Shown here one piece after another: positions 1 through 9,030 of a stretch of DNA of 64,000 nucleotides. The notes under the pieces are model-generated. The model was not told the DNA's origin. It saw only the letters and a list, made by a program, of their open reading frames with translations, and made no database searches. The stretch lies in NCBI RefSeq assembly GCF_041199995.1, contig NZ_CP165646.1, forward strand, positions 248,001-312,000. The letters are read 5' to 3'. Position 1 is the stretch's first letter; each line of letters begins with the position of its first letter. This DNA is from Leptotrichia sp. HSP-342. GTDB lineage: Bacteria > Fusobacteriota > Fusobacteriia > Fusobacteriales > Leptotrichiaceae. The position numbers were made by a program, and so were the translations under genes.

Positions 1-791
1 ATGAAACATATAACTGGGACACAGTTGTTGAAAATAAAGGAAAAAAGGAATATCAGACAAAACTTTCAGTAGAAGTTGACAAAATCTCACTTGACACATT
101 AAAAAACTTTATGAATGTACTTGCAAATGAAAAAGTTTATTCTCTAAACAGAAGCAAAAACGGCACATATATTTTCACTATCGAATCTCAAAATGCAACA
201 AGCAAGCAGGCTTACCAAAATGCAATGTCAAAATTTAACGACATTCAGCAAAAATTAAATAGAGTTGGAATTTCAGCAAGCACAGTAAAAATCGCAGGAT
301 ACGACAACAAAGAAGTGAGCCTTGAAAAAAACACAAACAACAAAAAAAATATTCAAGTTGTTTCACACCAAATAGAAGTTGAAACAAGAGATTTGAAAAA
401 TCTAGGAAATATCATAAATGTAGCAAGTGCATTGGGAATCGGGGCAACTGGACAAATTAAATACGACATTGACAATAAACAGCAATTAGAAAATGAACTT
501 TACGAAAATGCTTATAAAGAAGCCTTGAAAAAAGCACAAGTTATTCTTGGAAAAACAGATTTAAACTTAAAAAATCCTGTAACAATAACGGATAAATCAA
601 ACGAAGTTATCCAGCCTTACTACGATTACAACTATAATTACTATAACAAAGCAAATTACGCAACAAATGTAGTGCAATTAAGAAAAAGTGATAGAGAACT
701 AATTGACGAGTCTACAAGAAGAAATATCGTAATTTCTCCAAAAAAATTAAATATTTCAAAAACTGTCTACATTGAATTTGAAATGGACTAG
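1..791 (+). CDS. SIMPL-domain (DUF541) periplasmic protein, 5' end outside window
   Basis: The frame is open from base 3 to the stop at 791, giving 262 residues, so the gene begins before the window. The first in-window ATG at 111 is internal, because the codons before it read ETYNWDTVVENKGKKEYQT, typical of the SIMPL/DUF541 fold. Members are usually exported proteins with an N-terminal signal or anchor, which here would lie off the edge. The C-terminal part has a Tyr/Asn-rich stretch (about residues 200-220 of the visible part) before a short conserved beta segment. No biochemical role is established for the family. Homology call is by pattern recognition. Confidence 0.75.
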   Translation, partial: ETYNWDTVVENKGKKEYQTKLSVEVDKISLDTLKNFMNVLANEKVYSLNRSKNGTYIFTIESQNATSKQAYQNAMSKFNDIQQKLNRVGISASTVKIAGYDNKEVSLEKNTNNKKNIQVVSHQIEVETRDLKNLGNIINVASALGIGATGQIKYDIDNKQQLENELYENAYKEALKKAQVILGKTDLNLKNPVTITDKSNEVIQPYYDYNYNYYNKANYATNVVQLRKSDRELIDESTRRNIVISPKKLNISKTVYIEFEMD

Positions 792-842
792 TAAGTTTAA
801 AAGTTAATCTGGCAATAAGTAAATTCTTTATAATTGAGGATT

Positions 843-881
843 ACTGCATCTTGAATATAAGATTGGAGGTGCAGTTTTTTA
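843..881 (+). terminator. Rho-independent terminator after the SIMPL gene
   Basis: ACTGCA at 843-848 pairs with TGCAGT at 870-875 and runs into a T6 tract. The rest of the gap up to 1133 is very AT-rich; I see no gene or convincing riboswitch in it. Confidence 0.6.
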
Positions 882-1133
882 TTTATTTAAGAGAAAAAAT
901 TATTCTTGATGTTTGATAATATCTGATTTTTACTAATTTTTCATCTATCTCTATTTGTACATAAACATTTCCTAAAATAGTTTTATAATAAAAATACTTG
1001 AAAATCAAAATAAATAGTGTTAAAATATACTAATATTATTTTAAAGTTAAACTTAAAAATTATAATAATTCTATTCTAAAGTTTGATTTTGAATAGTTTT
1101 AAATAAATAATTAAAAATTGAGAGGTGTGCTGT

Positions 1134-1910
1134 ATGACAAAAAATAAGATCAGGCTTTTTAGTCTTACACAGATATTTGCAGTAATATTTTGGCTTATTG
1201 TGTGGTTTGTGACTTCAAGGATAATTAATCAGGAACTTATACTTTCTTCTCCTTTGGAAGTTTTACGAAAAATTGAGGAATATATAAAAGAAGCGGATTT
1301 TTGGAAAACTGTGCTCTATTCCTTTACGAAAATATCGTCAGGATTTTTACTGGCTATACTGCTTGGAACTGTGCTTGCTGTGTTGTCATATCGATATGAA
1401 ATAGTAAAAATTCTGTTAAATCCTTTAATAACTGTTATAAAGTCAGTTACGGTAGCATCTCTGATTATACTTTTTCTTGTCTGGTTCCAGCCCGAAAGAC
1501 TGTCTATTATAATTTCAATATTTATGGCGTTTCCCATAATATATACAAATGTCTTGAAAGGACTGCAGGAAGTGGATAAAAATTTATTGGAAATGGCTAA
1601 AATATTTCGCATTACAATTTTAAAAAAGATTGTGTATATTTATGTTTCGCAAGTTATGCCTTACTTTGAATCGGCTGGAACATCTGCTCTGGGACTTGCA
1701 TGGAAAGCTGGAATTGCGGCTGAAGTTATTGGGCTGCCGAAAGGTTCGATTGGAGAAAGCCTTTATGAATCAAAGATTTATCTGAATACTGAAAATTTGT
1801 TTTCGTGGACAATCGTTATAATAATTTTGGGATATATTAGCGAAAAAATATTTTTGTACATTATCAGGTACTGTATAGCAAAAATAATGGGAGATACCTA
1901 TGAATATTAA
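1134..1910 (+). CDS. ABC transporter permease, nitrate/sulfonate/taurine (SsuC/TauC) type
   Basis: A 258-residue integral inner-membrane protein with about six hydrophobic spans. The cytoplasmic coupling (EAA-like) loop lies around LLEMAKIFRITILKK, and the following GLAWKAGIAAEVIG is characteristic of SsuC/TauC-type permeases. A GTG at 1125 is in frame, but it overlaps the AGAGGTG ribosome-binding site; ATG 1134 sits about 6 nt after that site and is preferred. The gene overlaps the ATPase gene by 11 bases, indicating translational coupling. With the ATPase and the lipoprotein downstream it forms a complete three-part importer. The substrate cannot be told from sequence; thiamine precursors, sulfonates or similar small organics are the family range. 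Confidence 0.85.
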   Translation: MTKNKIRLFSLTQIFAVIFWLIVWFVTSRIINQELILSSPLEVLRKIEEYIKEADFWKTVLYSFTKISSGFLLAILLGTVLAVLSYRYEIVKILLNPLITVIKSVTVASLIILFLVWFQPERLSIIISIFMAFPIIYTNVLKGLQEVDKNLLEMAKIFRITILKKIVYIYVSQVMPYFESAGTSALGLAWKAGIAAEVIGLPKGSIGESLYESKIYLNTENLFSWTIVIIILGYISEKIFLYIIRYCIAKIMGDTYEY

Positions 1911-2484
1911 TATAAATAATCTTACTAAGAAATATGGAAAAAAGAAAATTTTTAAAAATTTTTCTTTGGAAATAGAAGTAGGAAAAGTAACGGCTCTTAT
2001 GGGGAAATCAGGATTTGGAAAGACGACTCTTATTAGAATACTGATGGGGCTGGAAAAGTACGACGAAGGTAAAATCACAGGACTTGAAAACCAAAAAATT
2101 AGCACCGTTTTTCAGGAGGATAGATTATGTGAAAATCTATCAGCGATTACAAACATTTCGATAGTTTGTGGAAAAGAAACTTCTATCAGGGAAATATCTG
2201 CCGAACTTGAAAAAATAGGATTAAAAGAAAGCCAAAACAAACCTGTAAAAACTCTTAGCGGAGGAATGAAAAGACGTGTGGCAATTATAAGATGCATAAT
2301 GGCAAAATCTGATATTATAATATTTGACGAGCCGCTTAAGGGGCTGGATGAGACAACCAAAAAAAATGTCATTAGATATCTAAAGGAAAAAATCAGAGGA
2401 AAGACTGTTATTATAGTCACTCACGATATAGAAGAGGCGAGACAGCTTGACAGTACGATTGTAAATTTGGAAAAATTTAATTAG
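1900..2484 (+). CDS. ABC transporter ATP-binding protein (compact)
   Basis: Nucleotide-binding subunit, 194 residues. Visible motifs in order: Walker A GKSGFGKTT (about 35-43), signature LSGGMKRR (about 118-125), Walker B IIIFDEP (about 139-145) and the switch histidine in VTHD (about 173-176). All catalytic elements are present, but the protein is some 50 residues shorter than typical SsuB/TauB ATPases and lacks the C-terminal extension. The start overlaps the permease stop region, so the two are co-translated. It should energise uptake through the permease at 1134-1910. Confidence 0.9.
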   Translation: MNININNLTKKYGKKKIFKNFSLEIEVGKVTALMGKSGFGKTTLIRILMGLEKYDEGKITGLENQKISTVFQEDRLCENLSAITNISIVCGKETSIREISAELEKIGLKESQNKPVKTLSGGMKRRVAIIRCIMAKSDIIIFDEPLKGLDETTKKNVIRYLKEKIRGKTVIIVTHDIEEARQLDSTIVNLEKFN

Positions 2485-2547
2485 TTTGTTAAAAGGATTG
2501 TGCGTTATCCTAAAATAACATAAAATTTATATTTAGAGGTGGTAGAA

Positions 2548-3546
2548 ATGAAAAAACGACTTTTAGTGATTTTAATTTCAATTTTAATGTTGATTATTCT
2601 TATTGGATGTGGAAACAAAAAGGAGAATGAAGTCAAAGAAAAGGCTGAACAGGGGAAAATCAAGGTAAAAGCCTTAAAAGGGCCTCCAGCTGTAAGCATG
2701 GTAAAATTATTTGCAGACAATGAAGCAGGAAAAACTTCAAACAAATATGAAACTTCTATTATAAATTCAGTAGATGAAGTTGTTGCAATAGTTGCAAAAA
2801 AAGATTATGACATAATCACTATACCATCAAACCTGGCTTCTGTTATGTACAACAAAACTAATGGAGATGTAAAAATTGCCTCCATACTGGCATTAGGCAT
2901 TAATTATATAGTCGGAAACAATGATACTGTAAAATCTATTCAAGATTTGAAGGGAAAAACAATATATACCTTTGGAAAAGGAGCAACTTCTGAAATTGTC
3001 TTAAATTATGTACTAAAAGGAAATGGACTAGAGCCAGGAAAAGATGTGAAAATAGAATTTAAGTCTGAAGCTACAGAAGTTGCTGCAGTTTTAGCAAGTG
3101 AGAAAGATGCTATCGCAATGCTGCCTGAACCTTTCCTGTCATCAGCGCAAGTTAAAAATCCCAAATTAAAGGTACTTATTTCTATGGGCGATGAATGGGA
3201 CAAAGTAAAAGGAACTCTGCCAAAATCCCAAATTTCAGGAGTAGTTATTGTAAGAAAAGAATTTGCAGAAAAAAATCCTGAAGCAGTAAAAAACTTCTTA
3301 AAAGAATATCAGGAATCAATACAATTTCTAAGTGCCAATCCTAATGAAGCTGCAAAACTGACTGGAAAATATGGAATCGTTCCTGAACCTGTCGCAAAAA
3401 GAGCCATCCCAAGAGCGAATATCACATTTATTGCAGGAAACGAAATGAAGGAAAAAATGACAGAATACTTAAAAATACTATATAAAGCTAATCCAAAATC
3501 TGTTGGAGGTAAATTGCCAAAAGACGATTTTTATATCATAAATTAA
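2548..3546 (+). CDS. ABC transporter substrate-binding lipoprotein (SsuA/NMT1-like)
   Basis: A 332-residue binding protein. The N terminus is basic then hydrophobic and ends in a lipobox with Cys in LIGCGNKK, so it is probably anchored by lipid in the periplasm. The mature part has the type II binding-protein pattern (DIITIPSNLASVMYN, DLKGKTIYTFGKGATSE, AIAMLPEPF) seen in NMT1/SsuA-like proteins. An in-frame GTG at 2539 overlaps the AGAGGTGG ribosome-binding site; ATG 2548 is the better start. It is the last gene of the importer operon and captures the ligand for the permease. Ligand unknown. Confidence 0.85.
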   Translation: MKKRLLVILISILMLIILIGCGNKKENEVKEKAEQGKIKVKALKGPPAVSMVKLFADNEAGKTSNKYETSIINSVDEVVAIVAKKDYDIITIPSNLASVMYNKTNGDVKIASILALGINYIVGNNDTVKSIQDLKGKTIYTFGKGATSEIVLNYVLKGNGLEPGKDVKIEFKSEATEVAAVLASEKDAIAMLPEPFLSSAQVKNPKLKVLISMGDEWDKVKGTLPKSQISGVVIVRKEFAEKNPEAVKNFLKEYQESIQFLSANPNEAAKLTGKYGIVPEPVAKRAIPRANITFIAGNEMKEKMTEYLKILYKANPKSVGGKLPKDDFYIIN

Positions 3547-3553
3547 TTTTTTT

Positions 3554-3580
3554 GGTTGCTTTTACAAGGCAGTCTTTTTT
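3554..3580 (+). terminator. Terminator of the ABC importer operon
   Basis: GGTTGCTT (3554-3561) pairs with AGGCAGTC (3567-3574), including G-U pairs, followed by T6. The remaining gap to 3767 is AT-rich with no gene seen. Confidence 0.55.
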
Positions 3581-3767
3581 CAATAAAAAATTTTAGAAAT
3601 AAAACTTTTTATAAATTTAATTCTAAAACATCAAAATTATTAAAATGTTTCTCTTGATATATGATTTGTAATAATTAATGATTTTATATTTTTTAATCTT
3701 ATTTTTAGAATAATATTAATATATTATTGTAATTTAAGCAAATTTATAGCTTTTTTCTAAAATAGTA

Positions 3768-3795
3768 TTGACTTTTAAAAAAAATAAGGTATAAT
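3768..3795 (+). promoter_or_regulatory. Promoter for the PTS permease gene
   Basis: TTGACT at 3768-3773 and TATAAT at 3790-3795 with a 16-base spacer, close to the sigma-70 consensus. The start codon follows about 36 bases later, so the leader is short and leaves no room for a RAT/antiterminator element. Confidence 0.75.
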
Positions 3796-3831
3796 TAATG
3801 TTATTGTTAAAAAATTGTAAAGGAGATGAAA

Positions 3832-5241
3832 ATGGCAAAAAGTTATGAAGAGATAGCTAAAGAAGTGATAGAAGCTATTGGAGGAAAAGAAAATATAAGT
3901 TCATTTGCACATTGTGCAACAAGACTTAGAATTATGGTAGTTGACAAGGATAAAATTGACAAGGACAAGGTAGATAATATTGAAAAAGTAAAAGGAACAA
4001 TGTTTAATTCAGGACAGTTTCAAATAATCTTTGGAACAGGGACTGTAAATAAAGTTTATGAAGCTGTTCAAGGACTTGGAGGAGTAAGTGAATCTTCAGT
4101 ATCCGATATGAAAAAAGAAGCAGCTAAACAAGGTAATGTTATTCAAAGAATTTCAAGAACATTTGGAGATATTTTTGTTCCAATTATACCAGTATTGGTA
4201 GCAACAGGATTATTAATGGGACTTCGTAATGTAATAACTAACCCAGATTTTTTAAAATTATTTGGAGCAACACCAAAAGGAATAAACGAAAATTTCTTGT
4301 TATATACTAGAATATTGACGGATACAGCATTTGTTATTTTACCAGTATTAGTTGCATGGTCTTCATTTAAAGTCTTTGGTGGCTCGCCAGTATTAGGAAT
4401 TGTTTTAGGAGCAATGTTAATTAGTGGTGAATTACCGAATGCTTACGTAGTAGCTGCTGGTGGAGCAAAACCATTAACATTCTTTGGTTTTTTACCAGTA
4501 GTTGGATATCAAGGTTCAGTATTGCCTGCATTATTTGTAGGTTTGATTGGTGCAAAATTAGAACAAAGATTAAGAAAAATTGTACCAGATGTACTAGATT
4601 TATTAGTAACGCCGTTTTTAGTATTTGTAGTAATGAGTGTGTTGGGACTATTTGTAATTGGTCCAGTATTCCATTCAGTAGAAACTATTATATTGGGTGT
4701 AACTAGATGGATTTTAGGATTACCATTTGGAATAGCGGGAATTGTTATTGGTGGAGTTCATCAAATAATAGTTGTAACAGGAGTTCACCACATATTTAAT
4801 TTCTTAGAATCACAACTTTTAAATACTCCAGATCCAATTACTGGAGAAAAATTAAATGCTTTTAATCCATTAATTACAGCAGCAATGTCAGGACAATTAG
4901 GAGCAACTTTAGCAGTAGGATTAAAAACAAAGGATCTTAAATTAAAAGCATTAGCATTCCCTTCAGCTTTATCAGCAGCATTGGGAATTACTGAGCCAGC
5001 AATTTACGGAGTAAATCTAGTAAAAGGTAAAGGTAAACCTTTTGTTATGGGGCTTATTGGTGGAGCAATAGGAGGTTTCTTTGCTTCAGTATTTAAACTT
5101 AAAGCAACAGGAATGGCTGTAACAATTGTACCAGGAATGTTATTATTCTTAAATAGCTTGCCACTTTATATTTTAATGGTAGCAATTTCAATTGGAGCAG
5201 GATTTGCATTAACATATACAATGGTAAAACTTGATAAATAA
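3832..5241 (+). CDS. PTS transporter EIIBC component, Glc superfamily (sucrose/trehalose-like)
   Basis: Membrane sugar phosphotransferase subunit of 469 residues. The N-terminal EIIB domain (about 1-90) carries the phosphorylated cysteine in HCATRLR (Cys28). The EIIC domain (about 110-469) is a series of membrane spans with the conserved GITEPAIYG segment near 387-395. It takes up a sugar and phosphorylates it using phosphate relayed from HPr through an EIIA that is not encoded here. ATG 3826 overlaps the AGGAG ribosome-binding site; ATG 3832 is chosen. It stands alone between its own promoter and terminator. The sucrose/trehalose subgroup is my best reading; glucoside or maltose analogues are possible. 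Confidence 0.85.
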   Translation: MAKSYEEIAKEVIEAIGGKENISSFAHCATRLRIMVVDKDKIDKDKVDNIEKVKGTMFNSGQFQIIFGTGTVNKVYEAVQGLGGVSESSVSDMKKEAAKQGNVIQRISRTFGDIFVPIIPVLVATGLLMGLRNVITNPDFLKLFGATPKGINENFLLYTRILTDTAFVILPVLVAWSSFKVFGGSPVLGIVLGAMLISGELPNAYVVAAGGAKPLTFFGFLPVVGYQGSVLPALFVGLIGAKLEQRLRKIVPDVLDLLVTPFLVFVVMSVLGLFVIGPVFHSVETIILGVTRWILGLPFGIAGIVIGGVHQIIVVTGVHHIFNFLESQLLNTPDPITGEKLNAFNPLITAAMSGQLGATLAVGLKTKDLKLKALAFPSALSAALGITEPAIYGVNLVKGKGKPFVMGLIGGAIGGFFASVFKLKATGMAVTIVPGMLLFLNSLPLYILMVAISIGAGFALTYTMVKLDK

Positions 5242-5250
5242 CAAAATTTT

Positions 5251-5279
5251 AGCGGGAGTCTTTAACTCCTGCTTTTTTT
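5251..5279 (+). terminator. Terminator after the PTS gene
   Basis: AGCGGGAGT (5251-5259) pairs with ACTCCTGCT and is followed by T7. Confidence 0.85.
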
Positions 5280-5312
5280 GAAAAATACCAAAAATAAGGA
5301 GAGTGGCTGTTT

Positions 5313-6911
5313 ATGAAAAAAGATCTAGTAATAATTTTATTTATTATGCTAATTGCTGGAGTAATTGGAAATGGGGCGACACGTGGTAATAGAAAGAGAG
5401 TTAGCAGGAAAAAAATTCGAAATGTGAAAGTGAGTGAAAAAACTGTGGATTTATCCAATTATGACGGGATAAAGAAAATTAACATTTTTGTACAAGGTTT
5501 TGAGAGCGGGCCTGCTGTGAGCAAAGTTATTTTTGAAATGGCTGATTATAGAATTACGAATCTTGATAAAAATGATTGGAAAATAAAAACAAATGGATTT
5601 GAGCGAAAAGTAATGAATGTGTATGTTTCGGATAAGAAAGGAGAGAAAGCCTTTGATACTGGGATTGTTACACTTGAATTAGAAAATAAGTTTAGTCCAG
5701 ATACATTGAAGTACGAAGGAACACCGTTTGAATACAATACAGAGAAATTTTTTAATGAATGGGTAAAAGGATATGTTGTGGAAATCAATGGGAAAATTAC
5801 AGTTAATGGAAAAGATTATTTGGTCAGTAAAAAAGAGGATGTAATTAATAATAGAGTTTCGACTGATACAGAATTGTTTAATTATAGAAGTTCATTTAGT
5901 GGAGATTATAAAAACCCAATTACTAAAAAAATAGAAAATCTAAAACTGGAAATGGCGGCTTATGAGCCTGAAAATTTTAAATTGGGAGCAAAAAAGCCTT
6001 TAATCATTTGGCTTCACGGACAAGGGGAAGGTGGAACAGATCCTGATATTGATATTCTGGGTACAGAAACTTCGGCATTTGCGAAAGAGGAAATTCAGAA
6101 ATATTTTACTGCAGGAGGAACTGATACAAAAGGAGCATTTGTTCTGGCTGTACAGTCGCCAACTTACTGGATGGATGAAGGCGATGGGACTAATGGAAAT
6201 GGAAGTGGAAATTCGAGATACACTCAAATTTTGATCGATACAATCAAGGAATATGTAAAGCATAATCCGTATGTCGATGCAGGCAGAATTTACCTTGCTG
6301 GAGATTCAAATGGTGGATACATGACTGTAAATATGATAATCACTTATCCAGACTATTTTGCAGCGGCAGTACCGATTTGCGAGGCGTATGCTTATCACGA
6401 ATATGTGAGAAATAGCGATGGAACTTATAAAACAAACAATATTAAAGTTTTGGCAGGCGTAAAAAACAGTGCAGTCTCAAGATTTGTAGAAACTAAAAAA
6501 CTATGGGTAACGAATGAAAAAATTCAAAAGATGAAAAAAACGCCAGTGTGGTTTATTGCCGCAGCAGATGATGCGATTGTTACACCGAAAAAATTCTCAC
6601 TTCCAACGTATAGAGATTTATTAAAGGCTGGAGCGGATAATGCATGGTATTCGTATTATGAAAATGTAATTGGGACAGATGTGCCAGATTCAAGATTTCC
6701 TGGACATTTTTCGTGGATATATTTTTTGAATAATCAAGTGGAAGGTGTGCAGAACAGGGATAAAATAAAAAATTCCAAAGATACCGAAACTTTCGGATTT
6801 GAGCCAAGTAATGCTGGAAAAGGTGGGAATGAAAAGGCTAAAGTTAATGGGAAAACATTTGGAAATATATTTGAATGGATGAATTTTCAGAAAAAAAGTA
6901 ATAGAAAATAA
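5313..6911 (+). CDS. Secreted alpha/beta-hydrolase esterase with N-terminal Ig-like domain
   Basis: A 532-residue exported hydrolase. Residues 1-20 form a signal peptide. About 45-190 is a beta-rich domain like the Ig-fold found before polyhydroxybutyrate-depolymerase-type esterases. The catalytic domain starts near 225 with the oxyanion-region motif IIWLHGQGEGG. The nucleophile is Ser332 in GDSNGG, the acid is probably Asp419 or Asp420 in AADDA, and the base is His465 in GHFSW. It should cleave ester (or peptide) bonds outside the cytoplasmic membrane; feruloyl or acetyl esters of plant or host glycans are plausible substrates, but that is inference. A GGAG ribosome-binding site lies about 10 bases upstream. 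Single gene. Confidence 0.8.
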   Translation: MKKDLVIILFIMLIAGVIGNGATRGNRKRVSRKKIRNVKVSEKTVDLSNYDGIKKINIFVQGFESGPAVSKVIFEMADYRITNLDKNDWKIKTNGFERKVMNVYVSDKKGEKAFDTGIVTLELENKFSPDTLKYEGTPFEYNTEKFFNEWVKGYVVEINGKITVNGKDYLVSKKEDVINNRVSTDTELFNYRSSFSGDYKNPITKKIENLKLEMAAYEPENFKLGAKKPLIIWLHGQGEGGTDPDIDILGTETSAFAKEEIQKYFTAGGTDTKGAFVLAVQSPTYWMDEGDGTNGNGSGNSRYTQILIDTIKEYVKHNPYVDAGRIYLAGDSNGGYMTVNMIITYPDYFAAAVPICEAYAYHEYVRNSDGTYKTNNIKVLAGVKNSAVSRFVETKKLWVTNEKIQKMKKTPVWFIAAADDAIVTPKKFSLPTYRDLLKAGADNAWYSYYENVIGTDVPDSRFPGHFSWIYFLNNQVEGVQNRDKIKNSKDTETFGFEPSNAGKGGNEKAKVNGKTFGNIFEWMNFQKKSNRK

Positions 6912-7000
6912 AATTTTTTGAAGTATTTATTTTGTACGATAAAATATATAATTGTAAAACCTCAAAATGTTAAAAATAACACTTGTTGTGCAAAAAATAC

Positions 7001-7030
7001 TTGCAATTTTGTGTAAAATTGTAGTATGAT
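7001..7030 (+). promoter_or_regulatory. Promoter for glutamate dehydrogenase
   Basis: TTGCAA at 7001-7006 and TATGAT at 7025-7030, spacer 18 bases. Likely start of transcription near 7037. Confidence 0.55.
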
Positions 7031-7097
7031 GTAACAGTAGAGAAGATTTTTAATGGATAAAAATCGAGATAGACTAGAGAAAAGTGAGGTAGAAACG

Positions 7098-8351
7098 ATG
7101 GCAAAAGAAACATTAAATCCGTTTGAGATTGCTCAAAAACAAATCAAATCAGCTTGTGATAAATTGAATGCAGATCCAGCTGTTTATGAAATTCTAAAAA
7201 ATCCTATGAGAGTGTTAGAAGTATCGTTCCCAGTAAAACTAGACGACGGAACAGTTAAAACATTTGTAGGATACAGATCTCAACATAACAATGCGGTAGG
7301 GCCTTTCAAAGGTGGACTTAGATTCCATCCAGATGTAACAAAAGATGAAGTAAAAGCGCTGTCTACTTGGATGACATTCAAATGTTCAGTAGCAGGAATC
7401 CCTTACGGTGGGGGAAAAGGTGGAATGGCAATTAACCCTAAAGAATATTCTAAAGCTGAGTTAGAAAGAATTTCTAAAGGTTTTGCAAAAGCAATTTCAC
7501 CAATCATTGGAGAAAAAGTTGACATACCAGCTCCAGACGTTAACACAAATGGACAAATCATGTCATGGATGGTTGACGCTTATGAAGAAGTTGCAGGAAA
7601 ATCAACAAAAGGTGTATTCACAGGAAAACCTTTAGAATTTGGAGGATCTCTTGCAAGAACAGAAGCTACAGGATACGGAGTTCATTTAACAGCTAAAAAA
7701 GCATTAGAAAAATTAAACATTGATGTTAAAGGAGCAACATACGCTGTACAAGGATTTGGAAATGTTGGGTTCTATACAGCTTACTACGCACACAAAGATG
7801 GTGCAAAAATTGTAGCATTCTCAAATACAGATGTTGCAATTTACAATGAGAATGGAATTGACATGGAAGCTGTAATTAAAGACTTTGAAGAAAATGGACG
7901 TATTACAGCAAACAAAGGTTACGGAAAAGATATTACAAATGCTGAATTGTTAGAATTGGAAGTTGATGTTTTAGCACCATGTGCTTTAGAAAATCAAATT
8001 ACTTCTGAAAACGCTGACAGAATTAAAGCAAAAGTAATAACAGAAGGAGCAAATGGACCAACTACTCCAGAAGCTGATGAAATCTTATTCAAAAAAGGAA
8101 TTATAGTTATTCCTGACATTCTAGCAAATTCAGGTGGAGTTGTAGTTTCATACTTTGAATGGGTACAAAATTTACAAAGTTACTACTGGCCATTTGAAGA
8201 AGTTCAACAAAAAGAAGATGCATTATTGTCAACAGCATTTGAAGATGTATGGAACTTAGCGAATGAATACAAAGTAGATTTAAGAAATGCTGCTTATATG
8301 AAGAGTATCGAAAGAATTTCAAAAGCAATGAAATTAAGAGGATGGTATTAA
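7098..8351 (+). CDS. gdhA: NAD(P)-dependent glutamate dehydrogenase
   Basis: A 417-residue cytoplasmic enzyme interconverting glutamate and 2-oxoglutarate plus ammonia. The substrate-binding lysine lies in PFKGGLRFHP, and the catalytic loop is PYGGGKGGMAINP. The C-terminal half has the Rossmann signature VQGFGNVGF. The frame is open from ATG 7053, which adds 15 residues, but that start has no good ribosome-binding site. ATG 7098 is preceded by GTGAGG at suitable distance and gives the conserved family length. In fusobacteria the enzyme feeds glutamate into fermentation. It is monocistronic, with promoter and terminator visible. Confidence 0.93.
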   Translation: MAKETLNPFEIAQKQIKSACDKLNADPAVYEILKNPMRVLEVSFPVKLDDGTVKTFVGYRSQHNNAVGPFKGGLRFHPDVTKDEVKALSTWMTFKCSVAGIPYGGGKGGMAINPKEYSKAELERISKGFAKAISPIIGEKVDIPAPDVNTNGQIMSWMVDAYEEVAGKSTKGVFTGKPLEFGGSLARTEATGYGVHLTAKKALEKLNIDVKGATYAVQGFGNVGFYTAYYAHKDGAKIVAFSNTDVAIYNENGIDMEAVIKDFEENGRITANKGYGKDITNAELLELEVDVLAPCALENQITSENADRIKAKVITEGANGPTTPEADEILFKKGIIVIPDILANSGGVVVSYFEWVQNLQSYYWPFEEVQQKEDALLSTAFEDVWNLANEYKVDLRNAAYMKSIERISKAMKLRGWY

Positions 8352-8387
8352 TTTTTTAAATTCTTGATTTAAGTTAAATACAAAAAT

Positions 8388-8436
8388 AAAGAACCTATTT
8401 CTATTTTATTTGATTATAGAGTAGGTTCTTTTTTTT
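8388..8436 (+). terminator. Terminator after gdhA
   Basis: AAAGAACCTA pairs with TAGGTTCTTT across an AT-rich loop, followed by a T tract to 8436. Confidence 0.85.
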
Positions 8437-8488
8437 AATTAAGGTGTTAGATAATTTAAATTCTATGATTGATAATCTAAATTAATAA

Positions 8489-8788
8489 TTATTTTTCTTG
8501 TAATTTTTTTAAATCTTCATCAAATAGTGCAGGTGTAAATTCAGTTATTAGAGTTTCTATCAAATTATTCTTGTAATACGGATCTTCTTTTAATATTTCC
8601 TCAAGTTCTGATTTTGTTACATTATATGCTAAAATAAGTCCGCCAGTTGGTGGATTTTGTCTCCCTCCAGCCATAAATTTTCCAGCATCAATATTTTTTT
8701 GAATAAAATTAAAATGTTCCTGTCTAAATTTTCCTACTTCTTCAAGCGATTTTGTATAAGTTGTAGATATAACAAAAATTGGTTTCAT
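8489..8788 (-). CDS. YciI-family small protein
   Basis: A 99-residue cytoplasmic protein with the ferredoxin-like YCII fold. It opens with MKPIFVISTTYTKSLEEV, then has FNFIQKNIDAGKFMAGG and the conserved acidic DPYYKNNL region. Family members are compact dimers with a His/Asp pair of uncertain catalytic use; a histidine is visible in RQEHFNF. Read toward the gdhA terminator, alone. The span from 8789 to 8959 is AT-rich and holds only its upstream region. Confidence 0.75.
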   Translation of the reverse strand: MKPIFVISTTYTKSLEEVGKFRQEHFNFIQKNIDAGKFMAGGRQNPPTGGLILAYNVTKSELEEILKEDPYYKNNLIETLITEFTPALFDEDLKKLQEK

Positions 8789-8959
8789 AGTTTATTTTCC
8801 TTTCTTAAATTATTTTTTTCACGCTATTATAATTATATTTTACAGTATATTTCAAAATAATCAATAAAAATATTTAATTTGTTAATAAAACTATAGTAAA
8901 AATGGCTTCCAAAATTATATTTTAGGAACAAAATTTTTTATATACAAAGTAATGTGAAA

Positions 8960-8988
8960 TTGAATTTTATTTATGATTATGGTATACT
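8960..8988 (+). promoter_or_regulatory. Promoter for the acyl-activating fusion gene
   Basis: TTGAAT (8960-8965), 17-base spacer, TATACT (8983-8988). The predicted start at about 8995 lies after the TTG at 8992, which argues for ATG 9031 as the true start. Confidence 0.75.
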
Positions 8989-9030
8989 AAATTGAATTTT
9001 GGATATGCCAATAAAAAGAGGAGGCAAATT

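Noticed and set aside
792..1133. Thiamine pyrophosphate riboswitch upstream of the ABC importer
   Set aside because: No CTGAGA or other TPP core sequences in the leader, so the substrate cannot be inferred as thiamine-related.
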